Of a DNA stretch of 61,868 nt, positions 22,818-33,758 are shown one piece after another. The position numbers were made by a program, and so were the translations under genes. Source of the stretch: Zygnema cylindricum. Its lineage: Eukaryota > Streptophyta > Zygnematophyceae > Zygnematales > Zygnemataceae. The notes beneath the pieces are model-generated. The model was not told the DNA's origin. It did not search any database and saw nothing but the letters and a program-made list of their open reading frames with translations. The stretch is taken from positions 1 through 61,868 of the forward strand of contig JBBHKE010000050.1 in the NCBI GenBank assembly GCA_037447655.1, given 5' to 3'. The first letter of the stretch is position 1. Each line of letters starts with the position of its first letter.

Positions 22818-23729
22818 ATAGGTCCAGTTTGAGGGTTTATCGTCTAGGTTATTTTGTAGTGTTTCCATAGTTTGGTTTTGTTGTACTTGCTTTCTTTCAT
22901 TCCTTTGAGGCTTTTCACGCATTTTTGTTGTGTTTTTAGTCCTTTAGGATTTTGGTCTTTAACCTTTGTTGGTCATCAATACTTTTTATTGACAATCATG
23001 TTTTGTACTTTGATGGTATTACCATCGCGTTCTTGGAAATAAAATCCTGTTAGACAAAAAACGGTATGGTATACTGCTTTGCGCGGAGAGTAGACAGCCG
23101 GTACAGGTCGAAACGAGGAGACTCGCAGAGGGTCGAGGAGAGTAACGCCGGCCGTAGGATAACCTCGCGGAGACTCCCGCGAATGCCGGTTCGACACATT
23201 TCGAATTGGCCCGCGAAGACTTCACCGGGCCAGGTATACCTGTCTTAGCTGGCGGCGTACGACGTCTCGCGGGAGGACGCAAACGGATAAATAGGTGCTT
23301 TCGCGGCAGGCGATGTTTAAGCTCAAGTAAAACAAAATTTTATAATAACCAACGCCGCAAGTAAAACAAAAAATAATAAAAATCAACGCACGGATGCGTC
23401 CCAAAAAAATAAAATAAAAATTAACACGTGCTCCCCATTGCCGCTACGTTACCATTACGCCTATATCGTCGATCTCCTCGATACGTTGCCACTCAAAATA
23501 GAGTAGTTAATCACTCAATTTGTTGCTGGCTGATCGGGTGGTCCTTAGCGGCCATGAGGCTGTTTTAATTAATTAATTTTTTGGTTGCCAATATATTTTT
23601 AATGCTGCTCAATTAATATATTTTTATAATTACGGAATACTAATGCATTAATCGTAATATAATACAACATTTATATATAATACATCACAAATGTAAAAAT
23701 ATATACATTGGCTATCCGTTTAGATCTTG
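22818..23729. other. No gene recognised
   Basis: Follows the non-LTR fragment. 23060-23290 is GC-richer with CGCGGAGACTCCCGCG-like short palindromes, but its ORFs on both strands have no recognisable domain. From 23310 onward the sequence is AT-rich. Confidence 0.4.
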
Positions 23730-24650
23730 GACAAACGACATTTATAACAAAAAAAAACCAAATAAACAATGAGAATAGTTAGTTGTTGCATTTATTTTGT
23801 TTTATAATATCACAAAACGAAAACTAGAACAAATTTTACCCCCACAATTGATGCTATCGTGTTTGCTATTTTACAATGTCTCAAACCTATTAAGATTGAC
23901 AAACACGACGACTACATTTTTAATCGACCTATTTGGTTTGTGTTAAGTTCTAGTTTTTTATACATAAAACAAAAACATTAACTAAACCTTTTTGATCTAA
24001 CGTAATTGATTAAGTATATGACAAAAGGCATTTATAAAAAAAAAAACAAATAAACAAATATAATATTTAGCCGTTGCTTTTATTTTCTCTCATAATATCA
24101 CAAAAGGAAAAATTGTATAAATTTTACTCCCACGATCGATGTTATGATTTTTGTATCTTACAATGTTTGAAACCTATTAAATTTGACAAAAAAACGACTT
24201 CATTTTTTATCGACCATAATAGAGAAATTCTATCTTGTTTGTGTTACGTGATAGTTTGTTGTATACACCAAATACACTAACTAAAACTTTTTGATCTAAT
24301 GTAATTGACAATACAAAAAATGAAATATCCGATTAGATATTCGACAAAAGACATTTATACAAAAAAGAACCAAATAAGGGATGACAGCTCTTAGTCGTTG
24401 CTTTTGTTTCGTTTTGTAATATCAAAAAACGAAAAATATAGCAAATTTTACCCCCACGATTGGTAATATCATTTTTCTATCTTACAATGTTTCATTTCTA
24501 TTAAGTTTGATAAACACAACGACTACATTTTTAATCGACGATGATAAATAAACTATATTTGGTTTGTGTTGAGTCATAGTTTGTTATATAAACCAAAACA
24601 CATTAACTAACTTTTTTTAGCATAACGTAATTGCTGATAAAAATAATGAA
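23730..24650. repeat. About 300-bp tandem repeat, three diverged copies
   Basis: Copies start at about 23730, 24020 and 24343 with GACAAA(C/A)GACATTTATA. Each contains TTTTAC(C/T)CCCACGAT, TCTTACAATGTTT-like, ATCGACC and AACTAA-CTTTTTGATCTAA landmarks. Period is about 290-323 bp. No ORF, AT-rich: a short satellite array. Confidence 0.75.
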
Positions 24651-24672
24651 ATAAAATCATATACATAAAGAA

Positions 24673-24675
<3 letters not shown>

Positions 24676-24704
<29 letters not shown>
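24676..24704. repeat. (TG)n microsatellite
   Basis: About 29 bases of uninterrupted GT/TG dinucleotides. Confidence 0.95.
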
Positions 24705-25100
24705 ATATCCAATTTAATGATGAAAACACATAGGGCAGCAAATATTAAATAATTTATTTTGTGAATACTAATTAAAATGAACATTTTGTGAAATACAATA
24801 CAAAAAACATTAACTTCGACAACATTAGAGATAACACGTCTTTTTTTATCAAAAAAAAATTTTTATCACATAAAAAAAAAAGTTATGCAATTTTAGGGTT
24901 CGTACAAAATAAAATAAAAAAACAAATAAAATATAAACATGTAATGGGCAGAAAATAATAAAACTATAAGAAAACTTATTACGCGAGTCTCAATTTCTAA
25001 AAAAATAAGTCTAAATAAACATTATAAGTTTTTACAAAGTTTCAAAAGCTACAAAAAACACATTTACAACAAGTGCCAAAAAAGTCCCACAAACTTTAAT
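24705..25100. other. AT-rich, no gene; likely downstream flank of the Crypton
   Basis: Very AT-rich sequence just 3' of the minus-strand Crypton gene. No inverted repeat or clear element end was found, which is normal for Cryptons. Confidence 0.4.
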
Positions 25101-26042
25101 TTAGTTTTTTTTGTTTTCAGTCGTTAATCTTTTTGATATGTCGCGCAAACTCCATTTGTTCACGAATTGGCGATCTTGCAACCTGTCCAATGCCGTACTT
25201 AATGTTACCTCATTTTCTTTTGCTATTCTACCAACTTCTACCAAAATGACATTCCAATTATAAAACGTCCAATATTCTCCTTTCCTCCAACTAGTTCCAC
25301 TTGATTCCAATTTCGCGATGGAAGGAAGTCCACCTATACCATCGTGGTAGGCTTTCCACACATCTTTGACCGTGTGTAGTCGAGCTCCAATTTGTGTCAT
25401 TAAAGAAACTTGATTTAAGTTTTCTTGCGATAGAATAGGACGTGGAAATTCTTCAGTTGTCCTTGTCGTTTCTACAGGGGTTTCATGTTCTTCGTCTTCA
25501 CTTCGAGGAAGATTGCGTTCAGGAGTCCCAATTCCCATAGCTGATTCATTTTCTGATGATCTATTTTGATTTTCACATGGTTGTGTTCCATGCAACGGAT
25601 CTCGGTGACCGTTCACCATGTGCATAATGCAGGTTAACTTGTCATTTATATTACAAATTTTCTCATTCAAGCTTGAAACTGTCTCTTTTACATATAGCAT
25701 TTCCTCTCCCATATAATCGATTTTTCTTCCACAGGTCTCACTCCACATGAATAGCGAATCAACAGATTTTCCCACCTGTGAAATTGTGATCGGCACATTT
25801 GCTTCGGCATCAGCAATTGAAGCCCACATGTTTGATGCTTCATGACACGTTTTTTTGACTTCGTCTTTGAACGTTGACCACAAACGAGATTCGAATAATT
25901 TGTGCTTGAAGATAGGAAGATCAGGAAATAAATCCTGGAAAAAAACATGGTCTTGTAAAAACACACTTTTGAGCCATAACATGGTGTGAAGGAAATTTTG
26001 TGCGCTTAAATCTCTTTCAAATTTGGAAGCTCGAGCATTTCT
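25101..26042 (-). pseudogene. Crypton exon 5: GCR1-like C-terminal domain
   Basis: Open for 313 codons to a TAA. N-terminal half is helical (FERDLSAQNFLHTMLWLKSV, WASIADAEANVPITISQVGK); an acidic, Ser/Glu/Thr-rich linker follows. The last 80 residues are GCR1-like: DVWKAYHDGIGGLPSIAKLE, then SSGTSWRKGEYWTFYNWNVI. The splice acceptor TTTTTGTGCAG lies at 26043-26053. Confidence 0.8.
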
Positions 26043-26488
26043 CTGCACAAAAAAACATTTGTATGTATTAATAGAAGAATAATTCATTAAGTATAAAACA
26101 AAAAGCAAAAAAATAATACATTATATATATATAAAACAAAATGTATATATACATTAAATATATATAAAAAAAATGTGATAGAAAGAGAAAAAAAGAAAAA
26201 ATTAAAAAGAGATTGAGTGGGAAAGAGAAAAAAAAAATTAAAGGAAAAACAAATTACCCAAAAAACATATAAAAAACAACATAAAAACAGGAAAACAATT
26301 GAAAAAATTCAAATATAATTGAAAAGACAAAAAAAAATGAAAATAAACAAAAAACAACAAAAAAAATCAAAATAAGTGATACAAAAAAAATAATAGAATA
26401 ATAAAAAAAATTGCGACAAACATAAAACACCAAAGTTTACTTACAAAAAAATTAATGATATAAATGGTGAGGGTTTTTATAAACATAC

Positions 26489-26708
26489 CGTTGGCAGCTC
26501 AACATATGCCGTTTCGACCCACGGCCAAAACATAGCACAAAGAGTAGCAGGGGGTTTCACTCTGGAACGAGGTAGAAAATACTTTCTGGTGTTGTTTTCG
26601 TGTCCAGAAGCTTGTAGTAGAATGTCTGTTGGCAAATCCCCGACATATGAGTATGAAAAGTGGTCAGATGTCCAACGTCCCATCACTTTGATGACTTCTC
26701 GATCAGCA
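26489..26708 (-). pseudogene. Crypton exon 4: catalytic Tyr segment
   Basis: Reads ADREVIKVMGRWTSDHFSYS, YVGDLPTDILLQASGHENNT, RKYFLPRSRVKPPATLCAMF, WPWVETAYVELPT, ending before GTATGT. GRW and the following SYSY hold the conserved Trp and the tyrosine nucleophile. The YFLPR...PP..L...FWPWVE block is the family's usual continuation. Confidence 0.85.
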
Positions 26709-26827
26709 CTGAAATATTTACCATAAAAGAAAACAAAAATTTGGAAAATTAGAACATAGATAACAAAACTTTATTATTTCAAATGAATGCATGATAAAAA
26801 TCAAATGGTAAGTTTACCAAAACCCAC

Positions 26828-27168
26828 CCTCCTGTCGCCAACATCGTTGCCTCTTGACCACGTCCGGCATGGGTTTTATGAGACAAGGAAATATTTTTGG
26901 TTTGGAATGTTTTTCTAATATACTGGAACTGTGTATTATAGCAAAGAGGCTGCATAAACGGTGTTTCTTTTCCTTTTTCGTCTTTCGCTAAAACTCTCCC
27001 TTCCGTGAAAGGTTCACCGTACCAGGTTTCTTTCGTCGAAAAATTGGGAATTGCATTTTTATTTGTAGCTAATTCCCACCTCCAAAAAAACTGTTGGGCC
27101 ACAGCACCTACCGGACAAACAAGAAAGTCTAAGTGACGCATGCATCCGATAAATTCCGCACGACCATT
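26828..27168 (-). pseudogene. Crypton exon 3: HxxR segment
   Basis: Reads MRHLDFLVCPVGAVAQQFFW and RWELATNKN, then FQYIRKTFQTKNISLSHKTH, AGRGQEATMLATG. The motif CPVGAVAQxFFWRWE is characteristic of Ndc10-like recombinases. HAGR supplies the catalytic HxxR pair. The exon ends with GG before GTGGGT; the next exon supplies T. Confidence 0.85.
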
Positions 27169-27287
27169 CTGCGGTTAAAAAATACAATAAAAAAACCGAA
27201 AAAATTAGTCAAATTTGTTTTTGGGTTATGCACAAAACATTACAAAATACACATTTCGTTAAAGCTTCAATTTTATACATTACTTAC

Positions 27288-27438
27288 CACATTAGTTTTC
27301 CCATTTCTTGTAACCATCGCCAAAACATAACCCTTGTCCGGCCCAAGATAAAGAAGATCATACGAAAAAACATCCGCTAACTGAGCATTTCTCGAATCAT
27401 CGCCTCGACTGAGACACGCATGGTTCATGATAAATTGA
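27288..27438 (-). pseudogene. Crypton exon 2: catalytic Arg segment
   Basis: Joins in phase to exon 1 (AG + T = Ser) and reads QFIMNHACLSRGDDSRNAQL, then ADVFSYDLLYLGPDKGYVLA, ending before GTAAGT. The Arg of LSRGDD is the expected first catalytic Arg. The Lys of NGKTN fits the beta-hairpin Lys. Confidence 0.8.
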
Positions 27439-27908
27439 CTCCGACAAAAAACAAAAACAAAACATCAAAGATACAAAAAATGGCAATGTTACAAATATAA
27501 TGAGAGTTTTCTTTGAAAAAAATATACCCTTTCTAAAAAAAAACAAAAAATGCATCACAAAAAAAAATAAACAAAACAACACAAACAAAAAAATGACAAT
27601 GTTACAAACATAATTCGAGCTTTATTTTAAAAGAATGTATATTTTCTCCCAAAAATAAAAATTGCACATAATTTTCGTCTCTGCTTTAAATAGACTTTGG
27701 AGTTAACTTCTAAAAACTTTTTGCATCTCGAAAAAACATATTAAAAAAAATGTATTGTAAAGTCAAAAATTAAAATCTAAACCCTAAAATAACAAAATTG
27801 GATAAGAAACTCAAATAAAAATGCACCCTATAAAATAAAGTGTTAAGTAAAAAACAACATGAATCGAGAAAATGAAATGTAAAATTTAGTATTTTTATCG
27901 ATACATAC

Positions 27909-28470
27909 CTCACGTGAACGCTGGTGTATGGTTCCATCCCCAACTTTTTTTCTTTGTGCTTTCCTTCGGCCAACTCCAACCAAAATGTTGAAAACCCTTT
28001 GTAATCTTCGAGAGAATACGCTTCTCGTATGCCTTCTTGACGGTCTTCATGGTTATTTTTTTTTAAATTTGATGTATTTTTTTTGGACTTTGTAAAAGTT
28101 TTTGGATGATATTATTGTCTCTAAGATTTTCACCCCCTCCTCCTTTTATGGCTAATTGCGTTTTATACGAGTCTTGGAGTCCTTTCACCCATTGTATGAG
28201 TGTGGCATAACTTTTATTTTTGTTATTTTCTAAAAGTCCAATAACCCCATCAGGTGTAATAGCTACATTTGGGTGCCCTTGTGCACTCCAAAATGTTTCA
28301 TACTGATTTTAACCAACTTGATAAGCTTTTTATGTGTTTGGGTTACGTTGTTTTAACGTATTTCTGATGATCCGTGCTCTATCTGTTTCACTATATTGTG
28401 GGGGGTTATTTATTCCTACATTGCTATCGTCATCTTCTAAATGAACAATTTTTGACAGTTTCCAAATGTG
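27909..28470 (-). pseudogene. Crypton exon 1: core-binding region, broken
   Basis: Minus-strand translation gives YSETDRARIIRNTLKQRNPN, stop, KAYQVG, stop, NQYETFWSAQGHPNVAITPD, then on to LLQSPKKIHQI. After a frameshift in AAAAAAAAA near 28060 it continues HEDRQEGIREAYSLEDYKGF and LELAEGKHKEKKLGMEPYTS, ending VHV plus two bases of a split codon before GTATGT. The upstream start was not found. Confidence 0.65.
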
Positions 28471-28700
28471 AGCCCTGAGACAACACTAGGTAAAATTTGA
28501 AAAACTCCCTTACGCCAAGAAAACATTGAAAAGGAAATTTTTATGAAGAAGAAAAAAAAAATCATAATAAAAATAAAATAATAAGAAAAACCTTTAAAAA
28601 GTTTAATTTAAAATAAAACTGTTGAAAGAAAAACAAGTAAATGAATAAAAAAGATGAAATGAAAAAATAAAATAAAAACATAAAACAAAAACTCAAAACT
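28471..28700. other. AT-rich, no gene recognised
   Basis: 5' side of the Crypton. Mostly A-rich runs without a visible start exon. Confidence 0.35.
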
Positions 28701-28790
28701 GTAAGATTTAGGGTTAGGCTGTAAGATTTAGGGTTAGGCTGTAGGATTTAGGGTTAGGTTGTAGGATTTAGGGTTAGGCTGTAGGATTTA
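28701..28790. repeat. Telomere-like 20-bp tandem repeat
   Basis: Four and a half copies of GTAAGATTTAGGGTTAGGCT with A/G and C/T variants. The ATTTAGGGTTAGG core resembles plant telomere TTTAGGG repeats but with a 20-bp period. It is an interstitial array between a Crypton and satellite DNA. Confidence 0.75.
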
Positions 28791-29839
28791 GCTGTTGGTT
28801 TTAACACTAAATACGTTAAATCGTAAATCAAAACCTATGGTTAAAGCGCACGTAATAAATAGATTAACGTACGTCTATATTTACTTAGGTTTCAAAACAA
28901 TACAATTTGAAACGTAATCATTTGCGATACATACTGAAAAAAATTGGTTCACATTTGAGCGTACGAAATTCGCGCGGAGGGTTAATGTACATTGGAGAGT
29001 ACGGAGCGTACAGAATTCGCGCGGAGAGTTAATTTACATTGGAGAGTACGGAATTCAAGTTTACCACGTACGGACATCCGCGAGGAGAGTTAATCTACAT
29101 TGAAAAGTACGGAATTTCACTTTCGACCGTAGGGAATATGATAAATAACGTCACATTTTGGAGTAAGTAAATAGTACACGCGGATTTGTCTTGTACTCTT
29201 TCAAATTTGAATATATATACCTTCTCCGCTTTCAAAATACCTTCTCCTCCTTTCAAAATACTACGTCAATGATGACTGTAGGATATTTTTACACTCTCCG
29301 CGTATGATCCTCATTTCACGTAGCGTAGTAAAAAAAAATTCGCCTGCGGCGCCCAAAGGACGACAATATGACTGTACTTTTTTGTTTTTTTTGTAATTTC
29401 ATACGTAAAGTGTTCTCACGTGACGCGCGGCTAATTTTATTTTAGTTTTTAATGGCAAAAGTCAAGTGTTCTCACGTGACGCGCGACTCAGTTGTTCGAC
29501 GGATTAAATGGTAGTGTTTAAAGTGTGAACGTTTTTAATATTATGTAGATATTTTGAGTCGCGAACGCGATTTTCATGTTCTCATGCAACGCGTGTGACG
29601 CTATTTGTGGTGAATGCTCTATATGAGAACGCTGTAAGTATGAACACTTAACTTTTTTTTGTTTTTTTGGTCCATCTGACCTAATCAGCGAGGAGACTCC
29701 CAAAAAAAATTTCTCCGCGCTTCGCGCGATTTTTTTGTCCTTATCAATAACTGGGAGGGATTCACATTGCCCGGGCAAAATCCTCCTCGAAGGTCTCCGC
29801 CGCCCGCCAAATAAGGCCTCCCCCCAATGTCTAATACCA
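28791..29839. other. No gene; short tandem repeats around 28960-29125 and 29415-29600
   Basis: At 28960-29125 a unit of about 55 bp with CGCGCGGAGAGTTAAT and TACATTGGAGAGTACGG occurs three times. At 29410-29490 AGTGTTCTCACGTGACGCGCG occurs twice, with a diverged third copy near 29577. No RNA gene or plausible ORF is recognised. Confidence 0.5.
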
Positions 29840-31020
29840 CTACGGTATAATAATACGATATAGTAATACAAAAATAATAATACAATATAATAATTCGATA
29901 TAGTAATACGACAATACGATACAGTAATACAGTATTCATATAATAATACAATATTATATGATATAGTAATACGATATAATTATACGATGTGCTATCATAC
30001 AATATAATATGATATTACAAAATATGATATAACAATATGATATAATAATACGATATGATTTATATTTTTATTATTTTTATTTTATTATTATTATTCTATT
30101 TTTATATTAATCTGCTAAGAATGATATGCTATGAATCTGATCAGATGTGAATCTAATCTGAATCTGATGAATCTGATGTAATATGAACCAGATGTGATAC
30201 TGATCTGATATGAATTTGATGTAATATGTATATGATTTGATTCGAATCTCAGATCTCATCTATGATCTGATGAATTTGATCTGACATGAATCAGATCTGA
30301 TATGAGAGTGATCTGATATTAAATATGATATTAAATACGATACTAAATGCGATATTACATACGATATTACATACGATATTAAGTACGATATTAGTACGAT
30401 ATTAAATACTATGTTAAATACGATATTAAATACTATATTAAATACAATATTAAATACGATATTGATACAATAATAAAATACGATTTTAAATACGATATTA
30501 AGCACAATATTAATACATTATTAGAACATACGATATTAAATACAATATGAATACAATATCAAATACGATATTAAATACGATATTTAAATACGATATTCAA
30601 TACGATGTTTAATACGATATAGAATACGATATTAAATGCCATACTTACTAAATACGATATTTATACGATATTAAAATACGATATTAAAATGTTAAAATAC
30701 GGTATAAAATACTGTATTAAATGCGGTATATAATACTGTACAAAATATGACATAAAATACCGTATAAAGTACAGTATAAAGTACGGTATAAAATACGGTA
30801 TATACTATGATATACAGTACAGTATATAATAATATGGTATAATACGATATACAATAATACAATATGTGATGCGGTATAATACGATGTAATACGTTATGTG
30901 CTACGGTGTAATATGATGTAATACATTATATAATACGATATCATACAATATAATACAATATTATACGATATAAAATGATACGGTATAATATAGGATATAA
31001 TAATACGATATAATAATAGT
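29840..31020. repeat. AT-rich satellite (ACGATATTAAAT type)
   Basis: Over 1 kb of imperfect 9-12 bp repeats, mainly TACGATATTAAA and variants, with an island at about 30110-30310 built from GATCTGATATGAATCTGATG. All ORFs are repeat translations. Confidence 0.85.
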
Positions 31021-32149
31021 GTTCCACAATTTTTTGTTTTGATCTTTTGATCTCTAGATGATTTTTTTTTTCCTTTGTCTTCATTTTGATTGCTCAGCTT
31101 CAAAAAGTCTCCATGGCTTTTCAAAGGAATGCTTCAAACCTTCCGAATAATGCGATTACATGAGCTTCAGTCTCCTTCACTTCATTGTCTTTTTCTATCG
31201 TCCTCAACCAATCGTATGGTTCCAGTTGTCAAGTATGATAATCTTCCTAGTATGATTTATCAATGACTTAAAAGGCGGTTTCTTATGACATCTTTGAAAA
31301 AAACTCGTCTGAAATAACTGGCATGTGTGAGGCTATTCCATAGTGCGGTCACCACATCAATGGACAACACATTCCTACTACAATTGTAGACAAAACTAGC
31401 TTCCAATTCACAAAAAGACAAAAATGATTGTTGTTCATTTGATTAATCAACTGAGGCAAATATTGTCCCCTCAAATACTTTCCCCCTTATCCCTCTCCCC
31501 CTTTTTCCCTCTCTCCCCTTTTCCCCTTGGATGGATTACAAGATTTAGAACCATAAAGAATGGCGTATATCCATTTTTCTATTGCTACTATATTTATCAA
31601 TTATTTTGGAATAGAGTACGGCTAAACAATCGAAAAGAGTGCATCAAAATGAAGGTTTTTGTTAGAAAGACATCATAAGATAACAAAGGATATACTTCAT
31701 TTTGACGTCTCGACTGTCAAAGCTCACCTCCTTTTTGTCCTTTTTGTACCGATGAAAAAAAAAGTTGCGAAAAAAAATAAACCGATGAAAGGGAAATTCA
31801 ACCAAACAAAAAGGGAAACAACAGGACACAAAGAAATTCAAACACATTTTCTGTTTTTCAAAAATCAATGATAAACTCCCATTGCACCATTTCTTTTGTT
31901 TTTTTGCAAAAAAGTCTCACAAACATGTCAAACTTCTCGACGTCCTTTGACAACCTTTAGTCCTACTTTTCAATGTATCTACTCTTAGGGTTTAACTCTC
32001 CCGAGATGATAATTGCACATCTGTGTTTTTTAGCGATTTACCAACGGAAACATCCATGTTTTTTTGTCGCCTACCAACATATGTGCGTCTTATAATTTGC
32101 AATCGACCGAAACATCTGCCTTTGTTCCTGCCTCTGTTGTCAGAATTAC
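31021..32149. other. No gene recognised
   Basis: Mixed AT-rich sequence. The overlapping ORFs at 31659-31871 on both strands are Lys/Phe-rich composition products. No boundaries or repeats stand out. Confidence 0.4.
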
Positions 32150-32820
32150 ATGACCAAATATTGACCAAAAATAACCAAAAGATGACTAAAAAATGACCTA
32201 AAAATGATCAGCAATTGACCAAAAGATGACAAAAAAATTACCGAAATATGACCAAAAATTGACCAAAACATGACCAAAAAATGACCAAATAAACGACCAA
32301 AAGATGACTAAATATTACCAAAAGATGACTAAAAAATACCAAAAGATGACTAAAACTTACCAAAAGATGACCAAAAACTTACCTATAAATGACCAGAAAT
32401 TGACCAAAAGATGACTGAAAAATTACGAAAAAATGACAAAATAATGACCAAAAAATTACCAAAAAATGACAAAAAACTGACAAAAAATAACCAAAAATGA
32501 CCAAAAGATGACCAAAAATTGACTAAAACATGACCAAAAAATGACAAAAAAACGACCAAAACATGACCAAAGATTGAATTACCAAACGATGACCAAAAAA
32601 TGACCTAGATGACCAGAAATTAACCAAAAGATGACTAAAAATTTACCAAAAACTTACCAAAAAATTACCAAAAGATGACCAAAAATTGACCAAAAGATAA
32701 CCAGAAATTGAGGAAAAGATAACCAAAAAATGACCAAAAACTGACCAAAAGATGACCAAAAATTGAAATGACCAAAAAAATAACCAAACCATGAAGAAAC
32801 AATGACCAAAAGACAAGAAA
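32150..32820. repeat. 11-bp minisatellite (GACCAAAAGAT type)
   Basis: Dozens of tandem variants of ACCAAAAGATG / ACCAAAAAATG / ACCAAAAATTG. Minus-strand ORFs rich in FWSFFGHF are translations of the repeat. Confidence 0.9.
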
Positions 32821-32851
32821 CACACTTAAGTGAGAACAGACAACTGTCGTG

Positions 32852-33074
32852 TACACCGCCAATCGTTATTAGCGTTGTGTACGCTAATTCCGTCCCGCTT
32901 TTTTTTTTTTTTTTATTCTCAAATAGAATTATCCACACTATTTAAAAAAAACCCTAATTTCTAATTAGAATAGACGATTTCTTCGAAAATTTTCAAATTC
33001 CCAATTAGCGTAAACCACGCTAATTATTCGTATACGCTAAAAAAACTTACACGCTAATAACGATTGGCGGTGTA
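32852..33074. mobile_element. MITE, 24-bp perfect terminal inverted repeats
   Basis: Starts TACACCGCCAATCGTTATTA and ends with its reverse complement TAATAACGATTGGCGGTGTA. TIRs match for 24 bp (through AGCG-T). The terminal TA at both ends suggests a TA target duplication (Tc1/mariner-like). About 220 bp, AT-rich, non-coding. Related copies are at 44785-44980 and 58539-58757. Confidence 0.8.
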
Positions 33075-33753
33075 GTGGTCATCAAAAATTATTCCTTGCT
33101 AAAAATGATCGTAACATAAGATATAAAAATGATACACATTCCGAAAATCACCAACCGACAAAAACAAGAGTGGATCAGCCGTACAAATTGAAAGAGTCTA
33201 GAATATTCCTTTTCATTTTTCATGATACATACATCTATATACAGTTATACGCATATGCATGTATGTATACATTTACTATACGTATAGAAAAATAGGGTCC
33301 TATCACGTTTGAGACAAAAGAACAAAAGTGAGAAAGCCCTCGAAAGTGAGAAAATGAAAAAGGGCTCTCCTCTACATTTTCCCCAATACGACAATACGAC
33401 CTCTTCAAAGAGAAGAGGAAAAAAAACTTGTCCTCTGTCTATTCCCTCTCTCGTCCTTATCTAAACAAAAAGTATGCAAAAAGAAAAAAATTGGCTTCTC
33501 CTCTTTCTCTTCCCTTTCTCTCTAAGTAGTTTTTCCCAATTCCCATATTATGATGCAATCCCTCTTGCCCCCGCCACCGCCCCGCCCACAAAGCTAAGAC
33601 CATACCAAAGGAGATCACACTTCAAACCCCTCCGTCGACATCCTCGTTATGCATCCTCGTGTTACACTCGTTAAAAATGTATACATAGAAAAATATATCG
33701 ACATAAATATATATAGAAATAAACATACATCAATATATACGAAAAAATATATA
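33075..33753. other. No gene; grades into AT-rich satellite
   Basis: Contains no recognisable gene. From about 33665 it becomes TATA-rich sequence of the kind found beyond 39970, showing that the copia element at 33759 landed in that satellite. Confidence 0.5.
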
Positions 33754-33758
33754 TCTAT

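Larger units (their letters stand above)
25101..28470 (-). mobile_element. Crypton-type tyrosine-recombinase element (five exons, degraded 5' exon)
   Basis: Minus-strand gene assembled from exons 28470(approx)-27909, 27438-27288, 27168-26828, 26708-26489 and 26042-25101, all with GT-AG introns and matching phases. Order: an N-terminal SAM-like core-binding region (TPDGVIGLLENN, ATLIQWVKGLQDSY), a catalytic tyrosine-recombinase region of Ndc10/Crypton type, and a C-terminal GCR1-like DNA-binding domain. Catalytic residues are visible: Arg in LSRGDDSRNAQLAD, Lys in TRNGKTN, HxxR in SHKTHAGRG, Trp in VMGRWTSDHFSYSY, and Tyr in the same motif. Exon 1 contains two TAA stops and a frameshift in a poly-A run near 28060, so this copy is probably dead. 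Cryptons insert by site-specific recombination as circles and lack terminal inverted repeats. Confidence 0.8.

Noticed and set aside
24843-24900. Rho-independent style terminator or hairpin in the A/T runs
   Set aside because: The genome is eukaryotic, and simple A and T runs give no specific structure.
28000-28470. Alternative genetic code with TAA read as Gln, to explain the stops in Crypton exon 1
   Set aside because: Stops in the copia elements replace Ser, Tyr and Arg codons, the same exon also has a frameshift, and the main gene uses no internal TAA. Ordinary decay explains it.
32150-32820. CRISPR-like or coding repeats (GACCAAAAGATG)
   Set aside because: An 11-bp tandem repeat with no spacers; ORFs follow the repeat.
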